Origin: Ralstonia sp. ASV6 | GTDB lineage: Bacteria > Pseudomonadota > Gammaproteobacteria > Burkholderiales > Burkholderiaceae | Direction: 5' to 3' | Length of the DNA stretch: 38,985 nt | NCBI RefSeq assembly: GCF_016429285.1 | Contig: NZ_JAELUI010000045.1 | Location: 1-38,985 of the forward strand | Shown: positions 1-7,918 of the stretch, one piece after another | Layout: every line of letters starts with the position of its first letter | Position numbering within the stretch: the first letter of the stretch is position 1 | Made by a program: the position numbers and the translations under genes | The notes under the pieces: model-generated | The model's input: the letters and a program-made list of their open reading frames with translations, nothing else | What the model was told of the DNA's origin: nothing | Database searches by the model: none

Positions 1-17
1 GTCTTAGGCGTAGTCAT
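1..17 (-). CDS. Start of a further phage early gene (five codons only)
   Basis: An ATG on the minus strand at position 17 opens a frame reading M-T-T-P-K before the window ends. It lies 9 bases after the stop of the DUF3164 gene, the spacing seen elsewhere in this operon. AAGG lies about 15 bases upstream, a weak and rather distant ribosome site. Nothing can be said about the product. Confidence 0.3.
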
Positions 18-26
18 TGCGCGCGC

Positions 27-650
27 TCAGACCTTGGCGATATCGAGCAGCACCGCCTCGTACTCGTCGCTGCCCTCAATGCGCTTGTAGAACCGCACGT
101 AGCTCTTGGTGCCGACCACCTGGAGGCTGTCCCCAATGGCCTTCATGGCCTGTTTCCAGCGCTCGTCCTTGATGTCCAAGTTGCGCAGCGACAGCACGCG
201 GCCGGTGTTCAGTTCGCCTTCCTTGTCGGTGTCGAAAGCGCGCTGGATGATGGCTTGAATCTCCGGGCGCGATCCCTCGGCCCACTCGGTCAGCAGCTCA
301 TCGATGATCGCCTTGGCCGCCTGCAGGCGCTCGTCGAATTTCAGGTTCTCGGCGCGCGAGAGTTGCACCTTGTACTTGCCGTCGAAGCTGTGCAGCGTCA
401 CGTTGCCTTTGGCGCCGCCACGCTTGACGCCATACTCCTCGGCTGACATCTCCACGAATGCCTCGAAATCTTGGAAGGCTGTGTTCTTGAGCCTGCGCAG
501 AATTTCCTGCACTGAGTCGGCCTTCTTGAACAGTTCGCACACGAGCTGATCGCGCGCCAGATCAATGGGTTTAACCAGTTCTTTCGGCACGAGATGCCCG
601 TGGGCGTTGGTCATGTAGGCCCCTTGGGTGGGGGTGTGTTGAATGGACAT
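27..650 (-). CDS. DUF3164 family phage protein
   Basis: A 207-residue protein of the DUF3164 family, which occurs in the early regions of Mu-like phages. Its function is not established. Family-like features are the YGVKRGGAKGNVTLHSFDGKY segment, the repeated acidic helices, and SLQVVGTKSYVRFYKR near the C terminus. I chose the ATG at 650 because GGAG lies about 7 bases upstream. The frame stays open to 737, but that extension is not family-like. The gene follows the 122-residue gene by 22 bases and is probably part of the same early transcript. Confidence 0.85.
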   Translation of the reverse strand: MSIQHTPTQGAYMTNAHGHLVPKELVKPIDLARDQLVCELFKKADSVQEILRRLKNTAFQDFEAFVEMSAEEYGVKRGGAKGNVTLHSFDGKYKVQLSRAENLKFDERLQAAKAIIDELLTEWAEGSRPEIQAIIQRAFDTDKEGELNTGRVLSLRNLDIKDERWKQAMKAIGDSLQVVGTKSYVRFYKRIEGSDEYEAVLLDIAKV

Positions 651-672
651 GAGTTGCTCCTGAGTGAATCGT

Positions 673-1041
673 TTAGTGCTTGGTGACGCCCTGCGGTACT
701 CCATCGCCACGGCCGGCTCCACGGTGGACAGTGACAACCTTCCCGGCCCACTTCCTCATGGCCACGCTTCTGGCGTGGCGACCGAAGTCGACCAACTCAT
801 CTGCGGCCTTATCGCTGATCCAGCCGATTGCGGCGGCATAGGTGAATAGCGCCGTGGCACCCGCGAAGTCTTCCAAGACGCGCATGGGGTCTTCTCGCTG
901 GTCCTGCTGGGCCAGGATGTGAAACGCGCAATCCATCAGGACGGAAAGCTCTTGGTTCCACTCAATGGGCTGGCCGACAATATGTTCTGCGAGCAACCGC
1001 ATCTCAGCTCGGCGCGCTTCACCTTCCGGGGTCGTTTTCAT
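673..1041 (-). CDS. Hypothetical Mu-like phage early protein (122 aa)
   Basis: I do not recognise this 122-residue protein. It is mostly helical in composition, with acidic and basic stretches and a basic, glycine-rich tail. The start at 1041 is supported by AGAGG upstream and by a four-base ATGA overlap with the stop of the preceding gene, a pattern typical of translational coupling. The open frame continues upstream to 1341, but that part is a shadow of the neighbouring gene. Position in the early operon suggests a role in phage replication, transposition or takeover of the host; this is inference from context only. Confidence 0.7.
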   Translation of the reverse strand: MKTTPEGEARRAEMRLLAEHIVGQPIEWNQELSVLMDCAFHILAQQDQREDPMRVLEDFAGATALFTYAAAIGWISDKAADELVDFGRHARSVAMRKWAGKVVTVHRGAGRGDGVPQGVTKH

Positions 1042-1628
1042 TGCGTTGCCTCTTGGTTTTCCGCGCGCCTGCTCCCCGCCGCGCGCAGTAGGTTTTGACG
1101 AATCTCCGGTGACGGGGCGGAGCGTTTCGGTGCATCGACGGTGACGGCCTGCACGCGCTCTGCCTGGGTGCCCATGCCGGCGTGGCCCGCGCGCTGCGCC
1201 TCGGTGTTGCGCTCGGCCGTCGCTGCTGCCTTGCTGGCCAGGCCGACGACGACGGTCTGCAAGTAGCCGTGCGACTTCAGCGGCAGTTGCAGATCGCCGG
1301 TATCGCGGCGCGCGATCATCTCGTCCAACGCTTGGCGCCAATACTCAAGCGGTGCAGCGTGGGTAACGCAGTGTTTGTCGCGCACGGTGCCGGCATTGAT
1401 CATTGGCACCAGTTCGCGCAGGAGCGCGGCCACGCGGTCACGTCGCATTTCGGTCTTAACGGGTGCAAACATGCCCACGTATGCCAGCAGCGGTCGCAGC
1501 AGTTCGCCGCCCTTCGGGTGCGCATTGCACAGATGCCGAATGGCCTCATTGATACCTTCGTGGGCGAACACCACTTCCGCTGACATGAAGCAACGGCAGA
1601 CAGGGCACGTGAACGTCGGCAACGGCAT
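1038..1628 (-). CDS. Hypothetical phage protein with N-terminal CxxC (196 aa)
   Basis: A 196-residue protein not recognised as a named family. The N terminus has CPVCRC, and C33 and H36 follow (HLCNAH); these could form a small zinc-binding knuckle. The C-terminal third is rich in alanine, arginine and glutamine and is probably flexible. The start codon overlaps the stop of the upstream gene by one base (TGATG), and the end overlaps the next start by four bases, so it sits firmly in a coupled operon. The zinc-finger idea is inference from residue spacing alone. Confidence 0.7.
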   Translation of the reverse strand: MPLPTFTCPVCRCFMSAEVVFAHEGINEAIRHLCNAHPKGGELLRPLLAYVGMFAPVKTEMRRDRVAALLRELVPMINAGTVRDKHCVTHAAPLEYWRQALDEMIARRDTGDLQLPLKSHGYLQTVVVGLASKAAATAERNTEAQRAGHAGMGTQAERVQAVTVDAPKRSAPSPEIRQNLLRAAGSRRAENQEATQ

Positions 1629-2068
1629 CAGGCAACCCCCGCCGCCTTCATGACCTGGTCGACGTTGATGCGGTCAAGGTAGGCGATCAGCTGCGTGGTA
1701 CCGGCGGCCGTCAGGTGTACTTCCTTGCGGCCATCGTTGATGGTCAGGTCACCGCGCGAGGACAATGCAAAGCTGCATTCCTCCGTGCCTGCAGCCTGGC
1801 GTTTGCCAGCCGCCTTAACTACACGCTGACGCGGATTTAGCGTCAGGTCTGGCGGGTTGTCCGGATTGATCCGGTACGCGTTGACCGGCCGGCCGCCGTG
1901 TTCGCTAGGCACGTTCTTAACCAGGATCTCCTCGCGGTCCAGCTCCCCGACGATGTAACTCTGCGGATTGGAGAGCTGCAGCGCGTCTGCGATCTCGGGC
2001 GTGCGGATGTCAGGGCGTTGCATGATTAGCTCGATGATCTGCACGCGGTTGCTTTTGATGTCGCTCAT
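1628..2068 (-). CDS. Putative winged-helix phage protein (146 aa)
   Basis: A 146-residue protein. Residues 1-60 read like a winged helix-turn-helix: an IIELIMQRPDIRTPEIADAL helix pair, then a turn and a basic wing ending HGGRPVNAYRI. The C-terminal half carries a second small domain of unknown type. The start at 2068 has AAGG upstream and begins MSDIKSN; an upstream extension to 2179 is unlikely. It may bind DNA as a regulator, but no partner or site can be named. It lies between a small membrane protein gene and the CxxC protein gene. Confidence 0.7.
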   Translation of the reverse strand: MSDIKSNRVQIIELIMQRPDIRTPEIADALQLSNPQSYIVGELDREEILVKNVPSEHGGRPVNAYRINPDNPPDLTLNPRQRVVKAAGKRQAAGTEECSFALSSRGDLTINDGRKEVHLTAAGTTQLIAYLDRINVDQVMKAAGVA

Positions 2069-2082
2069 TGCCTTGCGTCCTT

Positions 2083-2235
2083 TCAGAGGGTCACGCGCGG
2101 CCGGCTGTACGCCTGACCTTGCGCCGGGTTGGAAATCTGGCCTGCGTTGAAGGCCAGGAGAGCCACCACGAGCGTCCAAACGACGAAGCCCAGGCGGGTG
2201 TGGAGAAACTGGCGGATAGTCATGCGCTTGCGCAT
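2083..2235 (-). CDS. Small single-pass membrane protein (50 aa)
   Basis: A 50-residue protein with a basic N terminus (MRKRMTIRQFLHTR) followed by one hydrophobic segment at about residues 15-33. The tail is short and polar. The start codon overlaps the stop of the upstream coiled-coil gene by one base (TGATG), which supports both the small size and this start. The topology suggests an inner-membrane protein with the N terminus inside. No family is recognised; small membrane proteins in phage early operons sometimes act in exclusion, but nothing here shows that. Confidence 0.6.
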   Translation of the reverse strand: MRKRMTIRQFLHTRLGFVVWTLVVALLAFNAGQISNPAQGQAYSRPRVTL

Positions 2236-2597
2236 CACAGCCCCCGGTCCAGTTGTGCGAGGCGCGCCAGCAGCTTCTCTTCGTTCTGGCGGTACAACAG
2301 CTCCAGGGCGGATTGATTGCGCTCGGCCTTCATCAGCTCTTCGCGCATCCAGTCGACCTCGCGGTTTCCACGCGTCAGCTCTTTCGTCTGGCGGCGCAGC
2401 TTGCGTTGGATGGCCATGCGTTCCCGCATCAGCTTCCATTCCGCTCCCAGGCGTTTCGCAGCAGCGGCAACCTCGCTGCGAATGCGGGCCAGGCCGGTGC
2501 GCAGCTCGGCCGTGACCAGGTTGTCGAATTGCGGGCCTTTGGTGACGACCAGGCTGCCGTGGAGTGCCCGGGGCACTGTTCGTTGATTGCGCTTCAT
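2235..2597 (-). CDS. Hypothetical coiled-coil phage protein (120 aa)
   Basis: A 120-residue, highly charged protein. From about residue 30 to 118 it is a near-continuous run of Lys, Arg, Glu, Leu and Ala that should form one long helix or coiled coil. GGAG precedes the ATG at 2597, and the start overlaps the preceding stop by four bases. Function is unknown. It may oligomerise or act as a scaffold for a neighbouring early protein, which is inference from composition. Confidence 0.7.
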   Translation of the reverse strand: MKRNQRTVPRALHGSLVVTKGPQFDNLVTAELRTGLARIRSEVAAAAKRLGAEWKLMRERMAIQRKLRRQTKELTRGNREVDWMREELMKAERNQSALELLYRQNEEKLLARLAQLDRGL

Positions 2598-3103
2598 TGC
2601 GAGGGCTCCTTAACGGTTAAGTCGATTTGGGGGCCGCCCACTTCGGGCAGCGGCAGGGTCTTGGTGTCCAATGCGGCCATCGGCATGTCGGGCTGCTTGC
2701 CTGATTTGCTCGGCGCACGCTTGACGACGACCGGCGGCGGTGCTTTCGGCTTCGGCTTGTACTGGCAGCCCTGGCACGCTTGCCAGTGGTGCATCTTCAT
2801 TGGGTTGTGATTCGGCGCCTTGCCCAGGGCCTTCTCGCGGCAGTGCTCGATATCGACCTGCTTGCCGTCATACGTGCACGTGATGCGCTCGAATGCCTGG
2901 CGGTAGCGCATCTCGATCCGGGCGGTGCTGGCGGTGCCCTTGCCGTACTCGCCGAGTCCGTTCAGCAGGATCGAGAGCGTTGGCCGCGAGACACCCATGC
3001 GCTCTGCAACCTTGGCGGTCGTGCTGGCCTTGACCTCGCGCTGCAGGCCGATGAACCAGCTTTCGACCATGTATGCCGGCAGTGGCTTAACGTCATTGCT
3101 CAT
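2594..3103 (-). CDS. Phage helix-turn-helix protein (169 aa)
   Basis: A 169-residue protein. Residues 20-55 contain a helix-turn-helix-like stretch (TTAKVAERMGVSRPTLSILLNG), a Cro/Xre-like pattern. The middle carries H-C and C-x-x-C residues (IEHC, then HWQACQGC) that might bind a metal. The proline- and lysine-rich C terminus looks disordered. The start overlaps the end of the upstream gene by 11 bases, with GGGG upstream. It is plausibly a DNA-binding early protein, with target unknown. Confidence 0.75.
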   Translation of the reverse strand: MSNDVKPLPAYMVESWFIGLQREVKASTTAKVAERMGVSRPTLSILLNGLGEYGKGTASTARIEMRYRQAFERITCTYDGKQVDIEHCREKALGKAPNHNPMKMHHWQACQGCQYKPKPKAPPPVVVKRAPSKSGKQPDMPMAALDTKTLPLPEVGGPQIDLTVKEPSQ

Positions 3104-3734
3104 CGTCCATCCCCTTTTGCTCGGTCCACATCACCCGGTTGTATTTGGGGTTGGGATCGAAGACCTGGCACGCGCGCTGGATCATCGGGGCACGCGGGCC
3201 GGTGTCGAGCTTGAGGAAGTACCGAGCCGGCACAGGGCAACTGCCACGTACGGCAGGCTTCGTTTCTTGCAGGTAGCCAGCCGCAGCCAGGTACAGCACA
3301 TAGTTCTTCGCGGTCTGCACCAGTACCGGGTGCGAGGCCGTGCTGCACATGCCCGCCAGCTCCCGATAGTTGAAGTCGTTGCCCGGCTTGCTGAACATGC
3401 GGCGCATCGTTCCCCACATGGCTTCGTTACCTCGGCCTTTGGTCACGATCTCCCCGGTCCTACGGACGCGGGGGGCCTCAACGCCGTTATCCCGGACGAG
3501 ACGGTAGGACTTGCGCACCGCAATGCGGCCGGCCCTCTCGTCCGGGATAACCTCGATGAATCCAGCCTTGAGCAGGTTCCTGACGTAGTCTTCGATGACG
3601 CCTTCCAGGCCACCCACGACCTCGGCAAGGTCGCGTTGCGTAAAGCACTCGCGGTGGCGGCGCATGGCTTCCCAAACGCGCTGGCGCGGAGACTTGCCGC
3701 CTTTCATTTCGAGGTGGGCGGGCTTACGCGACAT
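3093..3734 (-). CDS. Hypothetical phage protein with winged-helix-like repeats (213 aa)
   Basis: A 213-residue protein that seems to contain two related winged-helix-like units. One is at about residues 15-75 (RQRVWEAMRRHRECFTQRDL, then YVRNLLKAGFIEVI). The other is at about 103-160 (WGTMRRMFSKPGNDFNYREL, then YVLYLAAAGYLQE). Such pairs are typical of DNA-binding proteins. It directly follows the B ATPase gene with an 11-base overlap and so belongs with the transposition genes. I do not recognise the family. The repeat is my reading of the spacing and needs a structural comparison. Confidence 0.7.
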   Translation of the reverse strand: MSRKPAHLEMKGGKSPRQRVWEAMRRHRECFTQRDLAEVVGGLEGVIEDYVRNLLKAGFIEVIPDERAGRIAVRKSYRLVRDNGVEAPRVRRTGEIVTKGRGNEAMWGTMRRMFSKPGNDFNYRELAGMCSTASHPVLVQTAKNYVLYLAAAGYLQETKPAVRGSCPVPARYFLKLDTGPRAPMIQRACQVFDPNPKYNRVMWTEQKGMDDEQ

Positions 3735-4494
3735 GGGCGTCCCCCTCCGCCTTCTGGCGCTTGCTGCCCGTTGCTGCAGGCTGGTACAGCTCGCGGTCGC
3801 CCCACAACGCCAGCGTCATTTCCGACTCGGCCAGCATCATGGCTTCCTCGTGAATGCGAGCGAGGTTCACGCAAACGCGGCGCACTGAGCCGGCGGCCTT
3901 GGCGACCACGTGTTCGAGCAGATCGTCGGCGATGGTGACGCCGCCGTGGCAGTAGATCGGCACGAGCTTGCGCGCGTCATCGAGCGAAACCGGGGCCGCT
4001 TCGATGCGGGCCATGACGCGGCTATCGAACGCTTCCCAGCTCCGGAGCTTGGCCGGGATGCGCTGGTCACCCACAAGCAGCAGCGTGCCGTGGCTGGCTT
4101 CGTAGATGTCGCGTACCAGCTCGATCATCGAGCCGTTGCGTAGACAGTTGTTGAACTCATCGATGATCAGCGGACGGCGGCTGCCGCGCAGTTGGTCGGC
4201 CACCTGGTCGAGCATCGCCGGGATGGTCTTCTCGGGCTCGATGCTCATTTCGGCCAGGATCTTGGCCAGCAGCGTCTTGCGATTCCAGGCGCTGCGCACC
4301 TGCACGTAGTAGCCGCGCATTTCGGTGGCGACGGTATTGCAGGCCACTGTCTTGCCCGTGCCGGGCGGGCCAAACATCACGCCGATGCCAGGCAGGCCAT
4401 TGACGCGTGCGAGCAGCTTCTCCAGCGTGACGGCAACCAGGTGCAGGTTGGTGATGGGGGCGACCAGATTGACGGTCGCGGGGCGTTGGGTCAT
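3724..4494 (-). CDS. MuB-like AAA ATPase, transposition target selection
   Basis: A 256-residue AAA-type ATPase in the position of Mu gene B. In Mu, B polymerises on DNA with ATP, picks target DNA and stimulates the A transposase. Visible motifs are Walker A GPPGTGKT (residues 42-49) and Walker B LIIDEFN (D112, E113). A likely arginine-finger region (DSRVMARIE) follows, then a C-terminal helical domain. The start at 4494 has AGGAGAG upstream. It follows the transposase gene by 67 bases on the same strand. The length fits the short MuB/TniB/IstB-like class rather than the 312-residue Mu B itself. Confidence 0.92.
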   Translation of the reverse strand: MTQRPATVNLVAPITNLHLVAVTLEKLLARVNGLPGIGVMFGPPGTGKTVACNTVATEMRGYYVQVRSAWNRKTLLAKILAEMSIEPEKTIPAMLDQVADQLRGSRRPLIIDEFNNCLRNGSMIELVRDIYEASHGTLLLVGDQRIPAKLRSWEAFDSRVMARIEAAPVSLDDARKLVPIYCHGGVTIADDLLEHVVAKAAGSVRRVCVNLARIHEEAMMLAESEMTLALWGDRELYQPAATGSKRQKAEGDAHVA

Positions 4495-4523
4495 GATTCA
4501 GGCTCTCCTGTTGCTAATGCGTT

Positions 4524-4540
4524 GCTGCTGCTACAGCAGC
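4524..4540. repeat. Hairpin between the A and B genes
   Basis: Arms GCTGCTG and CAGCAGC form a perfect seven-base inverted repeat around CTA, in the 67-base gap between the transposase and ATPase genes. There is no T-run, so it is unlikely to be a full terminator. It could adjust the ratio of A to B or stabilise mRNA. Confidence 0.35.
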
Positions 4541-4561
4541 GCGTTGGTTAAGCGGGTGTCT

Positions 4562-6691
4562 TCAAGCGGTCTTCCGCTGCCATGTCCGGAACTCGGCGGT
4601 CTCCTGGTAGGTGTGCCGCCATTTCCTTGCCTTCTCGCTGTCGATTTCCTCCTCTTTCAGGTTGATCAGCCGCTGCCATTCGGCGTAGCGGGCTTCTGTT
4701 GTCGTTGGCACTGACCAGACCGGCGCATGGGCCGTGCTCATCGGGGTGGCCACCGGCGCCTTAACGTCTATGGTTTCCACGTCCAGTGCCGCCTTCGCGC
4801 GCTCTTCGAGCTGGTCGCGGCGAATGTTCATGAAGCCGGGGATGACGATGGTGTCGCTGGGGTTCAACTCCAACGCAGGGGCGCCGTGCAGTTCCTCGCG
4901 TACTTCGGTGAGCTTTGCCTGCAGGCGCTTCTCGCGGCCCTCGGCGCGCTTCTCGCGCGCACGCTCGATGACCGACATCGGCATGTAGTCCCGCTTGTTG
5001 GCGTCCAGCTCGGCGGTGCAGATGAAGCGGCCGGTGTCGTCGTACACCCACACCGTGCTGGGGTCGTGGATGTCGTATCCCACGGCAAGCTGCTCGCCGT
5101 GGAACTCCTCCAGGTCGCGGTTGAAGTAGCGATTGCCGAACACCTCCAGCTCGGCGCGGCGCACGGTGCGCAGCACTTGCGGGCGGAACAGCGGCAGCGC
5201 GTCGTCGTCGTGCACGCGCGCCGGCTCGAAGCCCTTGTCTTCAAAGGCTTGCCATTGCTCGTTCGGCGTCATGTGGCGGCGGCGGCCGGATGCCGGGTCA
5301 ACGATCTTGGGCAGCGAGCGGTGCGGGCGGTCGTTGTACTCGTCCACCTTCTGCTGCGCGAAGGTCACGAACTGCTGCCAGGCCATCAGAGGCATGGCCA
5401 CCACCTCGCCGCGCGTGGCGATTGCCTTGCGGGACAGCTTGAAGGTGGCCAGCTTTGCCTCGCGGTCCATGTCGTGGCCGATGTAGCCTTCCACTTCGCG
5501 TGCAGCCTTAACCCAAATGGTCTGGTGCAGCTTCTCAATGACGCCGCGCGCTTGCGAGTTGTAGGGCAGGCTGTTGACCATCTCCATGCCCAGCCGACCC
5601 ATCAGGCCGGTGGCTTCGTCGGTCATCATCGAGTTGACGTAGCCGGAGCCGTTGTCGACATAGAAGATCGCGCAGATGCCGCGCTCGATGCAGGCCATAC
5701 GCAGGGCATCAAGCACCGCGAGAGCGCTCTCGGCCAGGCCGACCGACCAGCCCACCACCTTGCGGGTGGCGATGTCGACCACCGTCGTGATTTCCGGGCG
5801 GAAGGGGCGACCGTGCAGCGGGTGCTGGACTTCAGCGTCGAAGGTGTGGCCGTCGGCGCTGTAGATGTCGCCCGGCAGCAGGCTCTCGAACCCGCGCCGG
5901 ATGAACGGCTTAATCGTCTTCAGCTCGCGCGCACCCATGCGGCCGGCTTCGCGGCTCACGTTGCCGATCTTGGCCAGGAAGCGGCGCACCTGGTGCACGC
6001 TTGGTACCTCCACGCGTGGCACCTGCGTCCATTCCTTGAGGAACAGTTCGTAGGCGTGTGCCACCGAAGGCTTCTCCGGCCGCTGGAAGTGGCCCAGGAA
6101 GAACGGCGCCCATGCCGGCACGGACATGTCCCGCTCGGGGAGCTTGGGCACCAGGTTGCCGCAGCGCTCATATTCAACGAACCGCAGAATGCTACGAACC
6201 GAAGGCAGACCGTCCGCGCTGCTGCGCCCGCGTTCGTCGCGGGCGAGCTTGAGCATGGCGACCAGCTGCTCGCTGGCGGTGCCGATGCGTGCCATGTCGA
6301 GCAGGACCGTGGCGGCGCGCTTGCGGGTGTAGTGCGAGCGCTCCATCAGGGCGTTAAGTGCTGCCAGTACTCCCTTTCGTGCATCGGCCTTCAGCGTCTG
6401 TGCGCGGGTTTCGTCGCGGCGCTGGTGCGGCGTGAGTTCGCGGGCCGCAGCGGTCGGGGCGGCGACGGCCACCAACTGCTGGGCTGCCTTCGCGCGGATC
6501 GAGTCCATCACCTCGGCAGGCGGTGTGTACTCGCGGCGGGTACCGCCTACGCCGGTCGTTTCGACAAACGGCCAAGATTCGCGGGCAGCCTTTGCAATCA
6601 GCTTCCCTTTGGACGTCGGTAGGACAGGAAGACGCAACTCAGCAAGTTCGCTCGCGCTGTAGCTGGCTTTCACGACGACAGTGGAGGCCAT
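4562..6691 (-). CDS. MuA-like DDE transposase
   Basis: A transposase of about 709 residues that cuts and joins the phage ends during integration and replicative transposition. The N terminus (residues 10-60) is the Mu-type winged-helix DNA-binding domain (YSASELAELRLPVLP, then GVGGTRREY). The core holds the acidic triad D280 (SADGHT), D346 (YVDNGSG) and E386 (GVIEKLH), followed by the MuA C-terminal beta-barrel and a basic tail. The start is uncertain: ATG at 6691 begins MASTVVV, while ATG at 6709 would add MDGKFN; neither has a strong ribosome site. The divergent gene at 6728 begins only 18 bases beyond 6709. Length is slightly above the 663 residues of Mu A. Confidence 0.94.
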   Translation of the reverse strand: MASTVVVKASYSASELAELRLPVLPTSKGKLIAKAARESWPFVETTGVGGTRREYTPPAEVMDSIRAKAAQQLVAVAAPTAAARELTPHQRRDETRAQTLKADARKGVLAALNALMERSHYTRKRAATVLLDMARIGTASEQLVAMLKLARDERGRSSADGLPSVRSILRFVEYERCGNLVPKLPERDMSVPAWAPFFLGHFQRPEKPSVAHAYELFLKEWTQVPRVEVPSVHQVRRFLAKIGNVSREAGRMGARELKTIKPFIRRGFESLLPGDIYSADGHTFDAEVQHPLHGRPFRPEITTVVDIATRKVVGWSVGLAESALAVLDALRMACIERGICAIFYVDNGSGYVNSMMTDEATGLMGRLGMEMVNSLPYNSQARGVIEKLHQTIWVKAAREVEGYIGHDMDREAKLATFKLSRKAIATRGEVVAMPLMAWQQFVTFAQQKVDEYNDRPHRSLPKIVDPASGRRRHMTPNEQWQAFEDKGFEPARVHDDDALPLFRPQVLRTVRRAELEVFGNRYFNRDLEEFHGEQLAVGYDIHDPSTVWVYDDTGRFICTAELDANKRDYMPMSVIERAREKRAEGREKRLQAKLTEVREELHGAPALELNPSDTIVIPGFMNIRRDQLEERAKAALDVETIDVKAPVATPMSTAHAPVWSVPTTTEARYAEWQRLINLKEEEIDSEKARKWRHTYQETAEFRTWQRKTA

Positions 6692-6698
6692 GTTAAAT
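6669..6698 (+). promoter_or_regulatory. Possible promoter for the divergent gene at 6728
   Basis: TTCACG at 6669-6674 and TTAAAT at 6693-6698 are separated by 18 bases on the plus strand and end 29 bases before the ATG at 6728. Each box matches sigma-70 consensus at four of six positions. The promoter would lie inside the 5' end of the A transposase gene, as it must given the short gap between the two genes. Confidence 0.3.
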
Positions 6699-6727
6699 TT
6701 GCCGTCCATTTTTGAACCGAGCCAGCA

Positions 6728-7165
6728 ATGGGACTAGGCAACTACGCGTCAGCCAGCAGAACGCTCGCGGAAGAACTTGAAGCGCTTCTAAGCGAAGAAG
6801 ACGTAGTCGAACTCGCAGACGAGTTAGGGCGCCTAGGATTCGATGCGTTGCTGGCGTGGACCGAGCAGAATGAGTTGGCGATTGCGCAGTTCGCTGCCGC
6901 AACACCGTCTGTACGCAAGCGGAGGAAGTGGAGCAGCCCGTTTGAGCGCTCACTTTTTGTGCTTGCCGCCGCAACGCATTGCCGCATGGGGCAGGCGCTG
7001 CTTGATGTGCTTGTCCGGAGCGAACCCTATCTGCAAGCAGGCGGCTCCTATCGTGACACCACATCCAGTGCTGGGTCGATATACCTAGAGCTTTGGCGCA
7101 CGCGCATTCCGTACTGGCCAGAGGCCTTTCTTCGTTGGGCGCCGTCGCCTTTTGATTCGGATTGA
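6728..7165 (+). CDS. Unrecognised gene on the opposite strand within the Mu-like early operon
   Basis: A 145-residue protein I do not recognise. The first 60 residues are acidic and helical (EELEALLSEEDVVELADEL); a basic patch follows (VRKRRKW) and then a more hydrophobic half containing aromatic-rich YLELWRTRIPYWPEAFLRW. There is no signal peptide or clear membrane segment. It is transcribed against the surrounding operon: it starts 18 bases from the longest transposase start and ends 7 bases from the stop of the next gene (7173). Base composition is not strikingly different. The layout is that of an accessory cargo gene that could be expressed in the prophage state, such as an exclusion or fitness gene. 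That role is inference only. Confidence 0.7.
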   Translation: MGLGNYASASRTLAEELEALLSEEDVVELADELGRLGFDALLAWTEQNELAIAQFAAATPSVRKRRKWSSPFERSLFVLAAATHCRMGQALLDVLVRSEPYLQAGGSYRDTTSSAGSIYLELWRTRIPYWPEAFLRWAPSPFDSD

Positions 7166-7172
7166 GCACGAC

Positions 7173-7691
7173 TTAACCCCGCTTGATCCGTTCAGCGATC
7201 TGACCGAACAGCTTCTCGTCCATCTGGCCTTCGATGGCCTTGGACTTCGCAGTCAGATGGCGCCGCAACACCTCCATGGCGCCGAACTCGGCGCACAGGA
7301 CTTCCTCGGCGGTGAGCACCTTGCGTGCGAACTGCGCAGCAAGCCAGTCCAGCGGCGTGAAGTCCTGGCAGACCATCATCACCGCCATGAAGGCGTCCAC
7401 AGGAATGCGGCGGTCGGCCTGGCTCGGGGCAACCCACAGGTCCAGGTGCGCCTTGGTGACCGGGCGGCAGAGGATGTCGGCCATGCCATCTGCAACACGT
7501 TCGCGGGACAGGCCCTTGCCGAAGGCGGCATCCAGCGCGGAGACGAGCGCCTGGCGGATGCCTGCGTCCAGAGCGTTCTCGCCTTTGACGGCAACCACGC
7601 CGGCGGGCGTCTCGACGGCGAAGACGTCGAAGTTAAGAGCGAGCTGGCCGGCGCTGTGCGCGGCGCGGCTGGATTGACGGCGCTTGTTCAT
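7173..7691 (-). CDS. Hypothetical Mu-like phage protein between Ner and A (172 aa)
   Basis: A 172-residue protein in the slot between ner and the transposase gene, where Mu-like phages of Pseudomonas and Burkholderia commonly carry one or two unknown genes. The N terminus is basic (MNKRRQSSRAAH). The rest is a mixed fold with a DAFMAVMMVCQDFTPLDWLA helix and a charged C terminus. GGGG precedes the ATG at 7691. It starts two bases after the 63-residue gene, so the two are probably coupled. No catalytic motif is seen. Confidence 0.7.
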   Translation of the reverse strand: MNKRRQSSRAAHSAGQLALNFDVFAVETPAGVVAVKGENALDAGIRQALVSALDAAFGKGLSRERVADGMADILCRPVTKAHLDLWVAPSQADRRIPVDAFMAVMMVCQDFTPLDWLAAQFARKVLTAEEVLCAEFGAMEVLRRHLTAKSKAIEGQMDEKLFGQIAERIKRG

Positions 7692-7693
7692 GG

Positions 7694-7885
7694 TTAAACC
7701 CCGTCGATCCGGTTACGGGCTTCCTCGATCGACATGCCGCCGCTCAACAGCTCGGCCAGCATGTGCGTGAGATAGCCGACCTTCATGTTGGCGCGAATGT
7801 CTTCGGGCATCTGCTGCTGCCACTTGGGCAGATCAGCGTCGGCGCGGTCGCTAATGCGCTTAGCCAGGTCTTGGACGTCGAACAT
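7694..7885 (-). CDS. Small phage early protein (63 aa)
   Basis: A 63-residue helical, acidic protein (MFDVQDLAKRISDRAD, then EEARNRIDGV). The ATG at 7885 is preceded by GGGGGAA at good spacing, which supports a real gene despite its size. It lies 33 bases after ner and two bases before the 172-residue gene. Function is unknown. Confidence 0.65.
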   Translation of the reverse strand: MFDVQDLAKRISDRADADLPKWQQQMPEDIRANMKVGYLTHMLAELLSGGMSIEEARNRIDGV

Positions 7886-7918
7886 GTGTTCCCCCGGTGC
7901 TAAAAGTGGATCGAAGTA

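Noticed and set aside
4727-6622. Very long plus-strand open frame opposite the transposase gene
   Set aside because: It mirrors the codon structure of the transposase, which is a certain gene; high-GC third positions create long antisense frames.
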